Origin: Gautieria morchelliformis
Taxonomy: Eukaryota; Basidiomycota; Agaricomycetes; Gomphales; Gomphaceae
NCBI GenBank assembly: GCA_015179125.1
Contig: WHVA01000455.1
Location: 29,157-93,156 of the forward strand
Reading direction: 5' to 3'
DNA: 64,000 bases
This document shows, piece by piece, positions 11,750-23,700 of the stretch. Both the position numbers and the translations under genes were made by a program. A model generated the notes under the pieces. The model made no database searches and was not told the DNA's origin. It was given only the letters and a program-made list of their open reading frames with translations. Every line of letters begins with the position of its first letter. The first letter of the stretch is position 1.

Positions 11750-14508
11750 ATTCGGGAATCGGGAGCGGAACAAGTTCTCCGACGGGCGGACGTCGTTGCG
11801 CTTTGGTTCGGAGACAAAGGTCACACGTCTTCACGTACTGTCCGATGTAGCGGGACATCTGAGGCCACCAGTAATTCTGAGCCACTAACTCCAGCGTCTT
11901 CCACCTGCCAGCATGCCCAGCGACCCGTGTGTCATGGTGCTGGGACACGATGCGACGGCGGAGGTCCGCCCCACCCGGAACATAGACCTTGCCTCTGAAG
12001 TGGAGCAGTCCATCACGTTCCGACCATTCCGCTGCCCGTACAGACTGTGAGTGCCCTTTCCGGAGTTCCTCCACTGCCTTCACCACCGACTCCTCCTTCT
12101 CTCCATTCCGGTACTGCCTCCGGATATCCCGGAGCATTTCCGCTTCCGCCCCAACTGCAGTTACTCCTTCTAGGGCACGGATTGCAAAGAGACTTGGGCG
12201 GAGCAGTGTCATATCCGCGTTGTCTCCACTTCCGCTTCCGTGATCCGCGCGGCGGGATAGGGCATCGGGCTTGCCCATGGTGCGGCCGGGGCGGTGGTGG
12301 AGCATGAAGTCAAACCGGGACAGGTGTAGGGACCACCGTGCTTGTCGTCGGTTCAGCTTCTTAGACGTGCGGAAATACTCGAGGTTCTTGTGGTCTGTCC
12401 AGATCTCAAAAGGGCATAGAGCACCCTCGAGGAAGTGTCGCCACTCCTCCAGCGCTCGGATGATTGCCAGCATCTCCTTGTCATGGATCTCATAGTTCCG
12501 CTCGACCGGACTAAGGCTCTTAGAGAAGAAGGCAATCGGATGCCACCCCCCATCATCTTCCGATGACTGCTGTGACAAGACCGCTCCGGTAGCTGCGTCG
12601 GAAGAATCCGCCTCGACTCGATAAGGGCGAGAGTCGTCGGGAAAGATCAGGACCGGAGCGGAAGTGATCAGCTCCTTGAGTTTGTCAAAGGAAGTCTGTT
12701 CCGGCTCTCCCCACCGCCATCCAACCTCCTTCTTGGTGAGGTCGAAGAGGGCACGGGCGTGGCAGGAGAAGTCCTTGATGAACCGCCGGTAGAAATTGAC
12801 AAACCCAATGAAGGACTGGACCTCCTTCTTGTTTCGCGGCACGGGCCAATCCGATACACCGGAAACTTTGACTGGGTCCATTTCCACCTTCCCTTCCGAC
12901 ACAATCACCCCAAGATACTCTATCCGCGTCCGCTCAAATTCGCACTTTTCCGGCTTGAGACACAGGTTGTACTCCCGGAGCCGTTCCAGCACTCTCCGCA
13001 CGACTTCCCGATGTTCGGACATTGTTTTCGTGAAAATGAGGATGTCATCAGGTAGACGCAGACAACCCCTTCTGCTATCATGTCACGGAAAATGTCATTC
13101 ATCATCGTCTGGAATGTGGCGGGACTGTTGGTGAGGCCAAAGAACATGACCTGTGGCTCAAAGAGTCCTCGATTGGTGCGGAATGCGGCCTTCCACTCGT
13201 CTCCCTCTCGGATCCGGACATTGTTGAAGCCCCAGCGGACATCCAGCTTAGTGAAGTACCTCGCCCCGCGGAGTTGTGTGATCAGTTCGGAAATGAGTGG
13301 AATGGGGTACCGGTTCTTGATCGTGATCGCATTCAAGGCCCGGTAGTCCTGCACAAGTCTGAGCGAGCCATCCTTCTTCTTGATGAAGAACACCGGAGAT
13401 GCCATGGGTGACTTGGAGGGGCGGATCCTCCCTGTACGGAGGTTTTCCGCAAGGAATGCATCGAGCTCTACCTGCTCCTTGGGTGACAGCGGGTAGACCT
13501 TGCAGTTGGTGGGCTTTGACCCAGGCTCCAACTCGATGGCGTGGTCCCACAGCTTCCGTGGAGGCAGGGTATCAAACGACTCCTTGGAAAAGACGTCCTC
13601 AAACTCCCGCAGGTACTCCGGATTTCCGCCTCCACTCTATCATACCTCTTAGAGGCTTCAGCAAGGCGTTGCGAAATATTTCCGGTGGCGCGGATGTGTT
13701 CCGCCTCTGGCGGAAGGTTTACGTACAGCAAGCGCTCCCCTTCCGTCAGAGTGTCTTCCAGGCCGAGTCGGATGGCGTCGGAATCGGAATGGTGGAAGGG
13801 GGATCCGGGTCAAATTCCGCTTCCGAGTCTTCTTCTGCAAGCAGTGGATGGGGGCCGAACGACATGTCTGTATGAGCCGTTCGGTCTTCCGCTGCTCCTG
13901 GCGCTCCTTCCGCACTTCCACCGGCACATGTGACACTTGGCTGGACACGACTCATCAGTACCTTCCGAGTCTGCCAATTGATCTCCGGGTTGTGCTCTTG
14001 AAGCCAGGTAAACCCGAGGATGATGTCTTGCTTCCCCAGGCTGGTGACAGCGAAGGAAGTGCGTTCCGAGTGTCCATCGTAGCGGAGAATTGTGTCCACT
14101 ATCTCCGTGATGGACCCTGCCTCATTGGGGCTTCCATCCACATTGAACACCGGGATTGCACGTTGCAACTTCCGCGTGGTCAGTCGGTTCCGTTCCACAT
14201 AGTCCCGGTCCATAAACTGACCAGTGGCCCCGCAATCGACAAGGGCGGGTCCGGATTTGACTTCCGCCGTATCTGTCGTCTGGATCTCTACCTTAATGAC
14301 TAGTGACTTGGGGCCAGGGGTGGCAGCAACAACATAGCGCTTCGGAAGGCGTCTCTCCCAAGGGCGGATGCGGGATGGACGGGGTGTCAGATTTGGTTTT
14401 TGTGTGACTTTATCCGGTGGGTCTGTACGAAGTGAGGGGAGTGGGGGTTTTCATTCTCTACTTCAAGACGGGCAAACCGGTTATGTACAGGCAGCAGGGG
14501 CACACATC
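11750..14508 (-). pseudogene. GyB-1 pol: protease, RT, RNase H, integrase zinc domain
   Basis: Order on the minus strand: aspartic protease with DCGATGQF near 14240, ILGFTWLQEHNPEINW near 13985-14030, RT with KKKDGSLRLVQDYRALN (about 13335-13385), RNase H with [18 protein letters not shown] (about 12480-12530), and the HHCC zinc domain with [11 protein letters not shown] and CDLCLRTK (about 11800-11945). Several one-base indels break it, including one at about 13050 that falls within the YLDD active-site box, plus others near 13630 and 13790. The domain order and YLDD identify a gypsy chromovirus. Confidence 0.85.
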
Positions 14509-15683
14509 TCACCCGCTGCGTGTCGCAAAATCCGACGCATCTTCCGCTTCCGGTAGACCATGTTCCGCATTTTCGGAAAGTTCTTCCGCAGTGGGCACTC
14601 CGTTTATGTCTGCAAGTGCGAGGAACTCTGGAAGGATCTCGAGTTTCTCCTCTGTGGTCATAAGCCGGATATCAAAGGCTTGGGGGCACTCGCGAGCATA
14701 GTGGCCTGGTTGTCGGCAGCGGAAGCAGGTGATAGTTCCGTGGCCTTTTCCGCGCATGCGGTCAACATCCATCGGGGCAGGGCCACTCTTCGAGGGAGGA
14801 GGGCTATGGTTCCTAATAGGAGCAGGCGGAGCAAGCATCGGAAATAATTTCCGTGTGGGAATGAATGCGCTTCCGGGTTTTGGCACAGGTGGAGTAGGAC
14901 GAGCGGAACTGCGTGTCGTGTTCCGACTCGTCTCCACGAAGGCCTCATTTGCGTCCCGGTTCCGAGAAACCTTCTGCGCGGCTTGGTACCACCCTTCCGG
15001 GTCATCAAAATCCGGAGTCCATCCCCAAGCAGCGCAACTTGGTTCTGGAGCGTCGGATCAAGTCCTCGTCGGAATTTGATGACGATCGTCTTGTCGTCGT
15101 CATATTCCGCAAGGTCGATGAGCTCCTGGAAGCGATCGATGTAGTCATCGACCGGATCTTTGGCCTGGTACCAGCTCGTCCCCTCGAGCTTTGTAAGGGC
15201 TGTGAGCTGCTCGTTTTTCGGGCAGAACTGGTTGGAAAATGTTTTCTCGAACGCGTCCCAGTCCCGGAAGTAGTTCCCCTTGCCCTTTGCTTCATGTCGG
15301 ATCACCTTGTTTGCAAAACGGGCTGCGCGGTCCGATTTGAAAAAGGACAATGTCCAGTGAATCCGAGCCTGGTCGTTCGGAAAGAGGTCTCCGACAATTG
15401 CGAAGTAGATGCTGCATGTGTTGAAGAATGCGCGTCCCTTCTCCCGATCTCCGTCAAAGTCCGCCGGAGTTGCGGGTTTGACCTTTGCTAACTTCGCGGA
15501 CATCCTCTTTTCCGCTAGTTCCGCTTTTCCGAAATCCGGATCATCCAGCATTTCATTTCCACCACCTTGTGGAATATCTAACTTAGCCAAAATCGCTTGT
15601 AAGGCTGTTTCAATCGCGTCGGTCTTCATCCGGTTCCGCGTCAATTCCTCCTCCATATTCCGAAGACGATCGTCCGGATCCAT
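14509..15683 (-). pseudogene. GyB-1 gag
   Basis: Starts MDPDDRLRNMEEEL at 15683, same ATG as GyB-2 and GyB-4. The capsid-like region is intact up to about 15010, where a missing base breaks the frame. The C-terminal part continues in the neighbouring frame with zinc knuckle CFRCRQPGHYARECP (CX2CX4HX4C, about 14690-14735) and ends at 14509. The break separates capsid from nucleocapsid, so this copy would give only a truncated Gag. Confidence 0.85.
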
Positions 15684-15869
15684 GTTGGAAGGAGAAATAT
15701 GGGACGGGATTTCCGGGGTTGGGAGCTCGACGTAAGAAGAGGGGCTGTCGTACGCTGTATGTGCGGAAGGGTTGCGATCTCCGAGTCGCTGTCTCCGATT
15801 CCGAACGCACCTATGGCGAATGCAACGTGCAGTACGACCGCCGGTCCTCTAGGGGAGAGACTTTTCTGC

Positions 15870-16349
15870 TGTAAGGGCAACCCTGGCTAGTCGTGGAGAT
15901 CACACTACCACACAACTGACAAGGGGAAATCCAAAGTATGTATAAATGAACAGAGCATACAAGAGAGGGGGTTCTCACCTGACAAGGGGAAATCCAAAGA
16001 GAAAAGTCTAAGGACCCCCAATGTCAGCGAGCCCGTATTATACTACGCTGCGCAGCCAGGGACAACACTTGGCACCCGCCATCAACCCTGCATTCCCCTG
16101 ACCCTTGATCGACACTTGATGCCACCTATTATGCGAGTCGCTTGATTTCCGACACTGTTCCGGGGCGGAAGTCGGAAATTGGAGTGGAACTGGCAAGGCG
16201 AACGGAACTGGTGGAAGTTCTCCCAGAAGCGGAATTGTTCCCGAAAGCGGATGCGGAGATGGAATCGGAACCGGAAGCGGAGTCGGAAATGGAGTCGGAA
16301 CTGGGTGTGGTGTCGGAACTGGAAATGGAAAACAGGGTGTCCCCTGACA
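15870..16349 (-). repeat. GyB-1 5' LTR (480 bp)
   Basis: Plus strand TGTAAGGGCAACCC...GTGTCCCCTGACA, that is TGTCAGGGGACACC...GCCCTTACA in element orientation. Same 480-bp length class as the two GyB-4 LTRs. Confidence 0.9.
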
Positions 16350-17366
16350 ACGGCCTACTAGACAGTGGGAGTGAAGGGGTATTACTATCCCCCAAATTTA
16401 CCTGTGCCACAGGCATCAACACTTTCGCCTTGGAACAGCCAATTGCGCTGCAATTGGCGTGCATCGGTAGCCGATCAATGATCAACTACGGGACGAACAC
16501 GACCATTAAATTTGGTCATGAAACAATTGAAGAATACTGCAACGTGGCGAACATCAAGTATTATGACGCCATCCTAGGAACTCCATTCCTAAGGAAACTA
16601 GGAGTAACCCTGGACCTTTTCAGTCCAGGGATGATCTGTGTGGGGAATGAAACCATCCCCACAGGAAAGTAAACTTTGATGACGAAAAGTCAGTGAAGGG
16701 AGGTGTGGATACAAAGGTGAGTAGAATCACCTCAGGGCCCATGCCCACTCTGGCCAATTGAAGCCAGGAGGATGAGTCTCGTGACTCCTCCCCAACCTCT
16801 CCCTACATGCACAGGGAGAGATGCTGTCATCTCATAATGAAAGCGTTAGAAAAAAGAAAAAAGCTCCCGAGTGCCGGGGGTCCTACCAGAGGCACACAGC
16901 GCGTGATGGTTGAAAAATCTATGACCATTGTCCTCATGGACAATGACATTCCTCACGCAAGCAAGGAATGGATGGACAAGATTGCCCACCTTGTCGGCGG
17001 CATCCCATTGGAACTCCCTCCCTTATGGGAGGTGAATAATGAGAAGAATCTTATTGATCCTAACAAACACATGAGGTATCGACTACCAAAGTGTCCTGAA
17101 CACTTCTGCAAGGAATTGTCCATAAAACTAGAATGGTACAACACTGTGAAGTGGCAGATACCAGCAGTGGCCCATCAAGCTGTGCCAATGCTGTGTGTGT
17201 CAAAGGAAAATGGTACTCTATGTACTATCTTCAATCTGTGACAGCAGAACAAGAATACGGTGAAGGATGTGACCCCCTTCCCGGATCAAGATGTCATCAG
17301 GAGCGATATTGCTCGCTATAAATACAGGATGAAACTCGATATGTCTGAGGCATACGAGCAGATCCG
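16350..17366 (+). pseudogene. GyC: fragment of a third gypsy family, protease and RT start
   Basis: Begins at the GyB-1 LTR edge with LLDSGSEGVLLS (aspartic protease DSG, about 16356-16395), then a protease body ending PTGK before a frame break at about 16672 (one base missing in an A run). RT N-terminal motifs follow: AVPMLCVSKENGTLCTIF near 17185-17235, a TGA at 17239-17241 where CGA (Arg) is expected, then NTVKDVTPFPDQD and MSEAYEQIRV ending at 17366. A CopA LTR interrupts RT there. It differs clearly from GyA, GyB and GyD in sequence. Confidence 0.8.
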
Positions 17367-18761
17367 TGTCATGACCTGTCTATTTCCCTGACCTCGCTGT
17401 CCCTACGTTCCCCCCCATCGCTCCTCCTGCAGCTTCGCCTGAGTTCGCTCTACCCTTTGACCACCCCTCCTCTATGTTTTCTCCATTTGCACTTCGCCGC
17501 ATTCGCTGAACGACAATTCGCTGCTTGCATCATTCGCCAGCAGGCATGCCATCAAACACGATCAACATCCCTTACCCAGTGTGATAGTTCATCACTGGCC
17601 CCATCATCTTCCCAACACAACCCCTTTAGGTGTTCGTATGGACGGAATGCATTCGCACTGGAGGCATATAAAAATTTTCTGGTCTGAAAAACTGTTAAAA
17701 AAACTTTAAAGATATTCCAACTTTTTTTCATGTTTTTAATGTAAAAAAACTTTAACAAAATTTTGTGTTTTTGTTAGAATTTGTTGAGCAAAAAAATTGT
17801 AAAAAATTTTAAAGTTTTTTGCAGGGTTTTTAATGTCTTTTTATAAGTTTCTTTGTGAAAACACAAAGAAACCCATAAAAACCCTGAAAAAAACTTTGAA
17901 TTTTTTACGATTTTCTTGCTCAACAAATTCTAATAAAAACACTAAATATATTTGGAAAATCTTTACAGTTTTTCAACAGTTTTTCAGACAAGAAAACGTT
18001 TATATGCCTGCACTGTTGTGGGATGTCCTACCCATAGGTCATGTGGGATCAACCCAGCAGATGAAGAGTCCGTGAAGGGTGGTGTATATGCAGGTCCCAA
18101 GGCGTGTTTTCATACATAAGTACCTTCATCCCCTTTCCTCCCTGTCGTTTGATGTTCGCACTCCTCTTTCATTCTATTGTATCTGTGTTTCATCTATTTT
18201 GTATCATGACTGCGCACCCCTATCCAACCCTGACTCATGACGGCCTCTTTCCTATTCGCTGATACCTTACGAGCATTCAATATAAGTAGTTTACATTCAC
18301 ATGTATATTCCCCAGGTCAATTATCATACGTCCATCTTGTGCAAAACTTGACCTCACTGTGACTATCGTCTTGAGCCCTCTCCTGTAGATTTCTATCTTT
18401 GACCAGAGGAAGACTTAAGCACCATTGGTGAGTTTTCATACTTTGCCTTCATTACCTTAGCCTTTGAACTATTATCTGTGCTGTTGGCGAAGGGCTCCGA
18501 AGGAGCGCCTTTGCCGGCGAAAGGATTGTTGCTACTGAAACAACCTTTCCATGACACCTTGCACGGTACATTGTCAAGTTCCACGGGCTATTTCACTATG
18601 ACTGTAGATAGGGCGAGCCCTGATCGGGCAGCCCTCTTATCTTCTGAATATTCATTGGTTCACCCTATTTGCTGAATGGCACACTTATTCGCACAAGTTA
18701 TTCAGGCATTCGCTGTGTTCACTAATACATGATATTAACACCTAAAAATCCAATCTTGACA
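17367..18761 (+). repeat. CopA LTR containing a 360-bp inverted-repeat element
   Basis: Starts TGTCATGACCTG inside GyC RT and ends CAATCTTGACA. Length without the insert at 17656-18015 is about 1,035 bp, matching other CopA LTRs. The left flank ATCCG is not repeated at the right end. Instead a second CopA LTR piece follows directly, so the right side was rearranged. Confidence 0.85.
17656..18015. mobile_element. CACTG-ended MITE-like inverted-repeat element (360 bp)
   Basis: Left end CACTGGAGGCATATAAA and right end TTTATATGCCTGCACTG are inverted copies. The imperfect inverted similarity continues inward (TGGTCTGAAAAACTG against CAGTTTTTCAGACAAG, then AT-rich arms), so the whole element can fold back. 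No coding capacity. It interrupts the CopA LTR between ATTCG and the TGGGATGTCC segment, which are nearly contiguous in other LTR copies. GCACTG on both sides could be either target duplication or part of the ends. Confidence 0.7.
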
Positions 18762-18935
18762 CATTCGCTACTCGCATCATTCGCCAGTAGGCACACCATC
18801 AAACACGATCGACATCCCTTACCTGGCTTGATGGCTCATCACTGACCCCATCATCTTCCCGACTCAAGCCCCTTTAGGTGTTCCTATCGCCGGAATGCAT
18901 TTGCGGGATGTCCTACCCGTAGATCATGTGGGATC
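18762..18935 (+). repeat. CopA LTR fragment
   Basis: Starts CATTCGCTACTCGCATCATTC, matching the LTR from its inner third (compare 36602), and is cut at 18935 by the GyB-2 LTR after GTGGGATC. No second half is found on the far side of GyB-2. Confidence 0.8.
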
Positions 18936-19403
18936 TGTCAGGGGACACCCGGTTTTCCATTTCCAGTTCCGACACCACACCCAGTTCCGACTCCGCTTCC
19001 GGTTCCGATTCCATCTCCGCATCCGCTTTCGGGAACAATTTCGCTTCTGGGAGAACTTCCACCAGTTCCGTTCGCCTTGCCAGTTCCACTCCAATTTCCG
19101 ACTTCCGCCCCGGAACAGTGTCGGAAATCAAGCGACTCGCATAATAGGTGGCATCAAGGGTCGATCAAGGGTCAGGGGGATGCAGGGTTGATGGCGGGTG
19201 CCAAGCGTTGTCCCTGGCTGCGCAGCGTAGTATAATACGGGCTCGCTGACATTGGGGGTCCTTAGACTTTTCTCTTTGGATTTCCCCTTGTCAGGTGAGA
19301 ACCCCCTCTCTTGTATGCTCTGTTCATTTATACATACTTTGGATTTCCCCTTGTCAGTTGTGTGGTAGTGTGATCTCCACGACTAGCCAGGGTTGCCCTT
19401 ACA
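18936..19403 (+). repeat. GyB-2 5' LTR (468 bp)
   Basis: TGTCAGGGGACACCCGG...GGGTTGCCCTTACA. Contains the TCC/GAC-rich segment that encodes the Ser-rich pol tail when present as a 3' LTR, and a direct repeat GGATTTCCCCTTGTCAG at about 19275 and 19341. Confidence 0.92.
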
Positions 19404-19590
19404 GCAGAAAAGTCTCTCCCCTAGAGGACCGGCGGTCGTACTGCGCGTTGCATTCGCCATAGGTGCGTTCGGAATCGGAGACAGCGACTCGGAGATCGCA
19501 ACCTCTTCCGCACATACAGCGTACGACAGCCCCTCTTCTTACGTCGAGCTCCCAACCCCGGAAATCCCGTCCCATATTTCTCCTTCCAAC

Positions 19591-20766
19591 ATGGATCCGG
19601 ATGATCGTCTTCGGAATATGGAGGAGGAATTGACGCGGAACCGGATGAAGACCGACGCGATTGAAACAGCCTTACAAGCGATTTTGGCTAAGTTAGATAT
19701 TCCACAAGGTGGTGGAAATGAAATGCTGGACGATCCGGATTTCGGAAAAGCGGAACTAGCGGAAAAGAGGATGTCCGCGAAGTTAGCAAAGGTCAAACCC
19801 GCAACTCCGGCGGACTTTGACGGAGATCGGGAGAAGGGACGCGCATTCTTCAACACATGCAGCATCTACTTCGCAATTGTCGGAGACCTCTTTCCGAACG
19901 ACCAGGCTCGGATTCACTGGACGTTGTCCTTTTTCAAATCGGACCGTGCAGCCCGTTTTGCAAACAAGGTGATCCGACATGAAGCAAAGGGCAAGGGGAA
20001 CTACTTCCGGGACTGGGACGCGTTCGAGAAAACATTTTCCGACCAGTTCTGCCCGAAAAATGAGCAGCTCACAGCCCTTACAAAGCTCGAGGGGACGAGC
20101 TGGTACCAGGCCAAAGATCCGGTCGATGACTACATCGATCGCTTCCAGGAGCTCATCGACCTTGCGGAATATGACGACGACAAGACGATCGTCATCAAAT
20201 TCCGACGAGGACTTGATCCGATGCTCCAGAACCAAGTTGCGCTGCTTGGGGATGGACCTCCGGATTTTGATGACCCGGAAGGGTGGTACCAAGCTGCGCA
20301 GAAGGTTTCTCGGAACAGGGAGGCAAATGAGGCCTTCGTGGAGACGAGTCGGGACACGACACGCAGTTCCGCTCGTCCTACTCAACCTGTGCCAAAACTC
20401 GGAAGCGCATTCATTCCCACACGGAAATTATTTCCGATGCTTGCTCCGCCTGCTCCTATTAGGAACCATAGCCCTCCTCCCTCGAAGAGTGGCCCTGCCC
20501 CGATGGATGTTGACCGCATGCGCGGGAAAGGCCACGGAACTATCACCTGCTTCCGCTGCCGACAACCAGGCCACTACGCTCGCGAGTGCCCCCAAGCCTT
20601 TGATATCCGGCTTATGACCACAGAGGAGAAACTCGAGATCCTTCCAGAGTTCCTCGCGCTTGCAGACATAAATGGAGTGCCCACTGCGGAAGAGCTTTCC
20701 GAAAATGCGGAACATGGTCTACCGGAAGCGGAAGATGCGTCGGATTTTGTGACACGCAGCGGGTGA
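19591..20766 (+). CDS. GyB-2 Gag polyprotein
   Basis: 391 codons from the first ATG (MDPDDRLRNMEEEL) to TGA at 20764-20766, uninterrupted. N-terminal coiled region (residues about 1-35), retrotransposon capsid domain (about 75-230) with WYQAKDPVDDYIDRFQELI, a Pro-rich linker, and zinc knuckle CFRCRQPGHYARECP at about residues 318-332. Gag would form the cytoplasmic particle and bind element RNA. The frame is also open upstream into the LTR end, but there is no ATG there. Pol overlaps by four bases in the -1 frame. This gag looks intact. Confidence 0.9.
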   Translation: MDPDDRLRNMEEELTRNRMKTDAIETALQAILAKLDIPQGGGNEMLDDPDFGKAELAEKRMSAKLAKVKPATPADFDGDREKGRAFFNTCSIYFAIVGDLFPNDQARIHWTLSFFKSDRAARFANKVIRHEAKGKGNYFRDWDAFEKTFSDQFCPKNEQLTALTKLEGTSWYQAKDPVDDYIDRFQELIDLAEYDDDKTIVIKFRRGLDPMLQNQVALLGDGPPDFDDPEGWYQAAQKVSRNREANEAFVETSRDTTRSSARPTQPVPKLGSAFIPTRKLFPMLAPPAPIRNHSPPPSKSGPAPMDVDRMRGKGHGTITCFRCRQPGHYARECPQAFDIRLMTTEEKLEILPEFLALADINGVPTAEELSENAEHGLPEAEDASDFVTRSG

Positions 20767-23700
20767 GATGTGTGCCCCTGCTGCCTGTACATAACCGGTT
20801 TGCCTGTCTTGAAGTAGAGAATGAAAAGCCCCCACTCCCCTCACTTCGTACAGACCCACCGGATAAAGTCACACAAAAACCAAATCTGACACCCCATCCA
20901 TCCCGCATCCGCCCTTGGAGAGACGCCTTCCGAAGCGCTATGTTGTTGCTGCCACCCTGGCCCCAAGTCACTAGTCATTAAGGTGGAGATCCAGACGACA
21001 GATACGGCGGAAGTCAAATCCGGACCCGCCCTTGTCGATTGCGGGGCCACTGGTCAGTTTATGGACCGGGACTATGTGGAACGGAACCGACTGACGACGC
21101 GGAAGTTGCAACGTGCAATCCCGGTGTTCAATGTGGATGGAAGCCCCAATGAGGCAGGGTCCATCACGGAGATAGTGGACACAATTCTCCGCTACGATGG
21201 ACACTCAGAACGCACTTCCTTTGCAGTCACCAGCCTGGGGAAGCAGGACATCATCCTCGGGTTTACCTGGCTTCAGGAGCACAACCCGGAGATCAATTGG
21301 CAGACTCGGAAGGTACTGATGAGTCGATGTCCAGCCAAGTGTCACATGTGCAGGTCGGAACTGCGGAAGGAGCGCCAGGAGCAGCGGAAGACCGAACGGC
21401 TCATACAGACATGTCGTTCTGGCCCCCATCCACTGCTTGCAGAAGAAGACTCGGAAGCGGAATTTGAACCGGATCCCACTTCCAATTCCGATTCCGATCG
21501 ATTCCGATCCAGTACCCGACTTGGCCCGGAAGACACTCTGGCGGAAGGGGAGCGCTTGCTGTACGTAAACCTTCCACCGGAAGCGGAACACATCCGCGCC
21601 ACCGGAATATTTCGCAACGCCTTGCTGAAGCCTCCAAGAGGCATGATAGAGTAGAGGCGGAAGTTCCGGAGTACCTGCGAGAGTTCGAGGACGTCTTTTC
21701 CAAGGAGTCGTTTGATACCCTGCCTCCACGGAAGCTGTGGGACCACGCCATCGAGTTGGAGCCTGGGTCAAAGCCCACCAACTGCAAGGTCTACCCGCTG
21801 TCACCCAAGGAGCAGGTAGAGCTCGATGCGTTCCTTGCGGAAAACCTCCGTACAGGGAGGATCCGCCCCTCCAAGTCACCCATGGCATCTCCGGTGTTCT
21901 TCATCAAGAAGAAGGATGGCTCGCTCAGACTTGTGCAGGACTACCGGGCCTTGAATGCGATCACGATCAAGAACCGGTACCCCATTCCACTCATTTCCGA
22001 ACTGATCACACAACTCCGTGGGGCGAGGTACTTCACTAAGCTGGATGTCCGCTGGGGCTTCAACAATGTCCGGATCCGGGAGGGAGACGAGTGGAAGGCC
22101 GCATTCCGCACCAATCGAGGACTCTTTGAGCCACAGGTCATGTTCTTTGGCCTCACCAACAGTCCCGCCACATTCCAGACGATGATGAATGACATTTTCC
22201 GTGACATGATAGCAGAAGGGGTTGTCTGCGTCTACCTCGATGACATCCTCATTTTCACGAAAACAATGTCCGAACATCGGGAATCGTGCGGAGAGTGCTG
22301 GAACGGCTCCGGGAGTACAACCTGTGTCTCAAGCCGGAAAAGTGCGAATTTGAGCGGACGCGGATAGAGTATCTTGGGGTGATTGTGTCGGAAGGAAAGG
22401 TGGAAATGGACCCAGTCAAAGTTTCCGGTGTATCGGATTGGCCCGTGCCGCGAAACAAGAAGGAGGTCCAGTCCTTCATTGGGTTTGTCAATTTCTACCG
22501 GCGGTTCATCAAGGACTTCTCCTGCCACGCCCGTGCCCTCTTCGACCTCACCAAGAAGGAGGTTGGATGGCGGTGGGGAGAGCCGGAACAGACTTCCTTT
22601 GACAAACTCAAGGAGCTGATCACTTCCGCCCCGGTCCTGATCTTTCCCGACGACTCTCGCCCTTATCGAGTCGAGGCGGATTCTTCCGACGCAGCTACCG
22701 GAGCGGTCTTGTCACAGCAGTCATCGGAAGATGGTGGGGGTGGCATCCGATTGCCTTCTTCTCTAAGAGCCTTAGTCCGGTCGAGCGGAACTATGAGATC
22801 CATGACAAGGAGATGCTGGCAATCATCCGAGCGCTGGAGGAGTGGCGACACTTCCTCGAGGGTGCTCTATGCCCTTTTGAGATCTGGACAGACCACAAGA
22901 ACCTCGAGTATTTCCGCACATCTAAGAAGCTGAACCGACGACAAGCACGGTGGTCCCTACACCTGTCCCGGTTCGACTTCATGCTCCACCACCGCCCCGG
23001 CCGCACCATGGGCAAGCCCGATGCCCTATCCCGCCGCGCGGATCACGGAAGCGGAAGTGGAGACAACGCGGATATGACACTGCTCCGCCCTAGTCTCTTT
23101 GCAATCCGTGCCCTAGAAGGAGTAACTGCAGTTGGGGCGGAAGCGGAAATGCTCCGGGATATCCGGAGGCAGTACCGGAATGGAGAGAAGGAGGAGTCGG
23201 TGGTGAAGGCAGTGGAGGAACTCCGGAAGGGCACTCACGGTCTGTACGGGCAGCGGAATGGTCGGAACGTGATGGACTGCTCCACTTCAGGGGCAAGGTC
23301 TATGTTCCGGGTGGGGCGGACCTCCGCCGTCGCATCGTGTCCCAGCACCATGACACACGGGTCGCTGGACATGCTGGCAGGTGGAAGACGCTGGAGTTAG
23401 TGGCTCGGAATTACTGGTGGCCTCAGATGTCCCGCTACATCGGACAGTACGTGAAGACGTGTGACCTTTGTCTCCGAACCAAAGCGCAACGACATCCGCC
23501 CGTCGGAGAACTTGTTCCGCTCCCGATTCCCGAATCCCGCTGGGACACCATCAGTGTCGACTTCATCGTTGAACTCCCAGAGTCTCATGGCTACGACGCG
23601 ATCATGAACGTCGTGGATTCGGTGAGCAAGGTGTCCCACTTCATTCCGACGCACACGACGATCACAGCCCTCGGAGCGGCCCGCCTGTTCCTTGCACATG

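Larger units (their letters stand above)
11750..16349 (-). mobile_element. GyB-1: chromovirus-type Ty3/gypsy element, 3'-truncated
   Basis: Minus-strand element with 5' LTR (16349-15870), gag (from 15683) and pol down to the integrase zinc domain, where it breaks off at about 11750 next to HelA. The integrase core, chromodomain and 3' LTR seen in GyB-2 and GyB-4 are lost. Sequence identity to those copies is very high throughout, so the family moved recently. Confidence 0.9.

Noticed and set aside
11721-11750. Apparent fusion of GyB integrase with a short novel C-terminus
   Set aside because: The last residues are read through into the Helitron fragment at a truncation junction and are not a real fusion protein.
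19393-19590. Open frame upstream of the GyB gag ATG reaching into the LTR
   Set aside because: It would need a TTG start. The conserved ATG at 19591 is the likely start in all copies.
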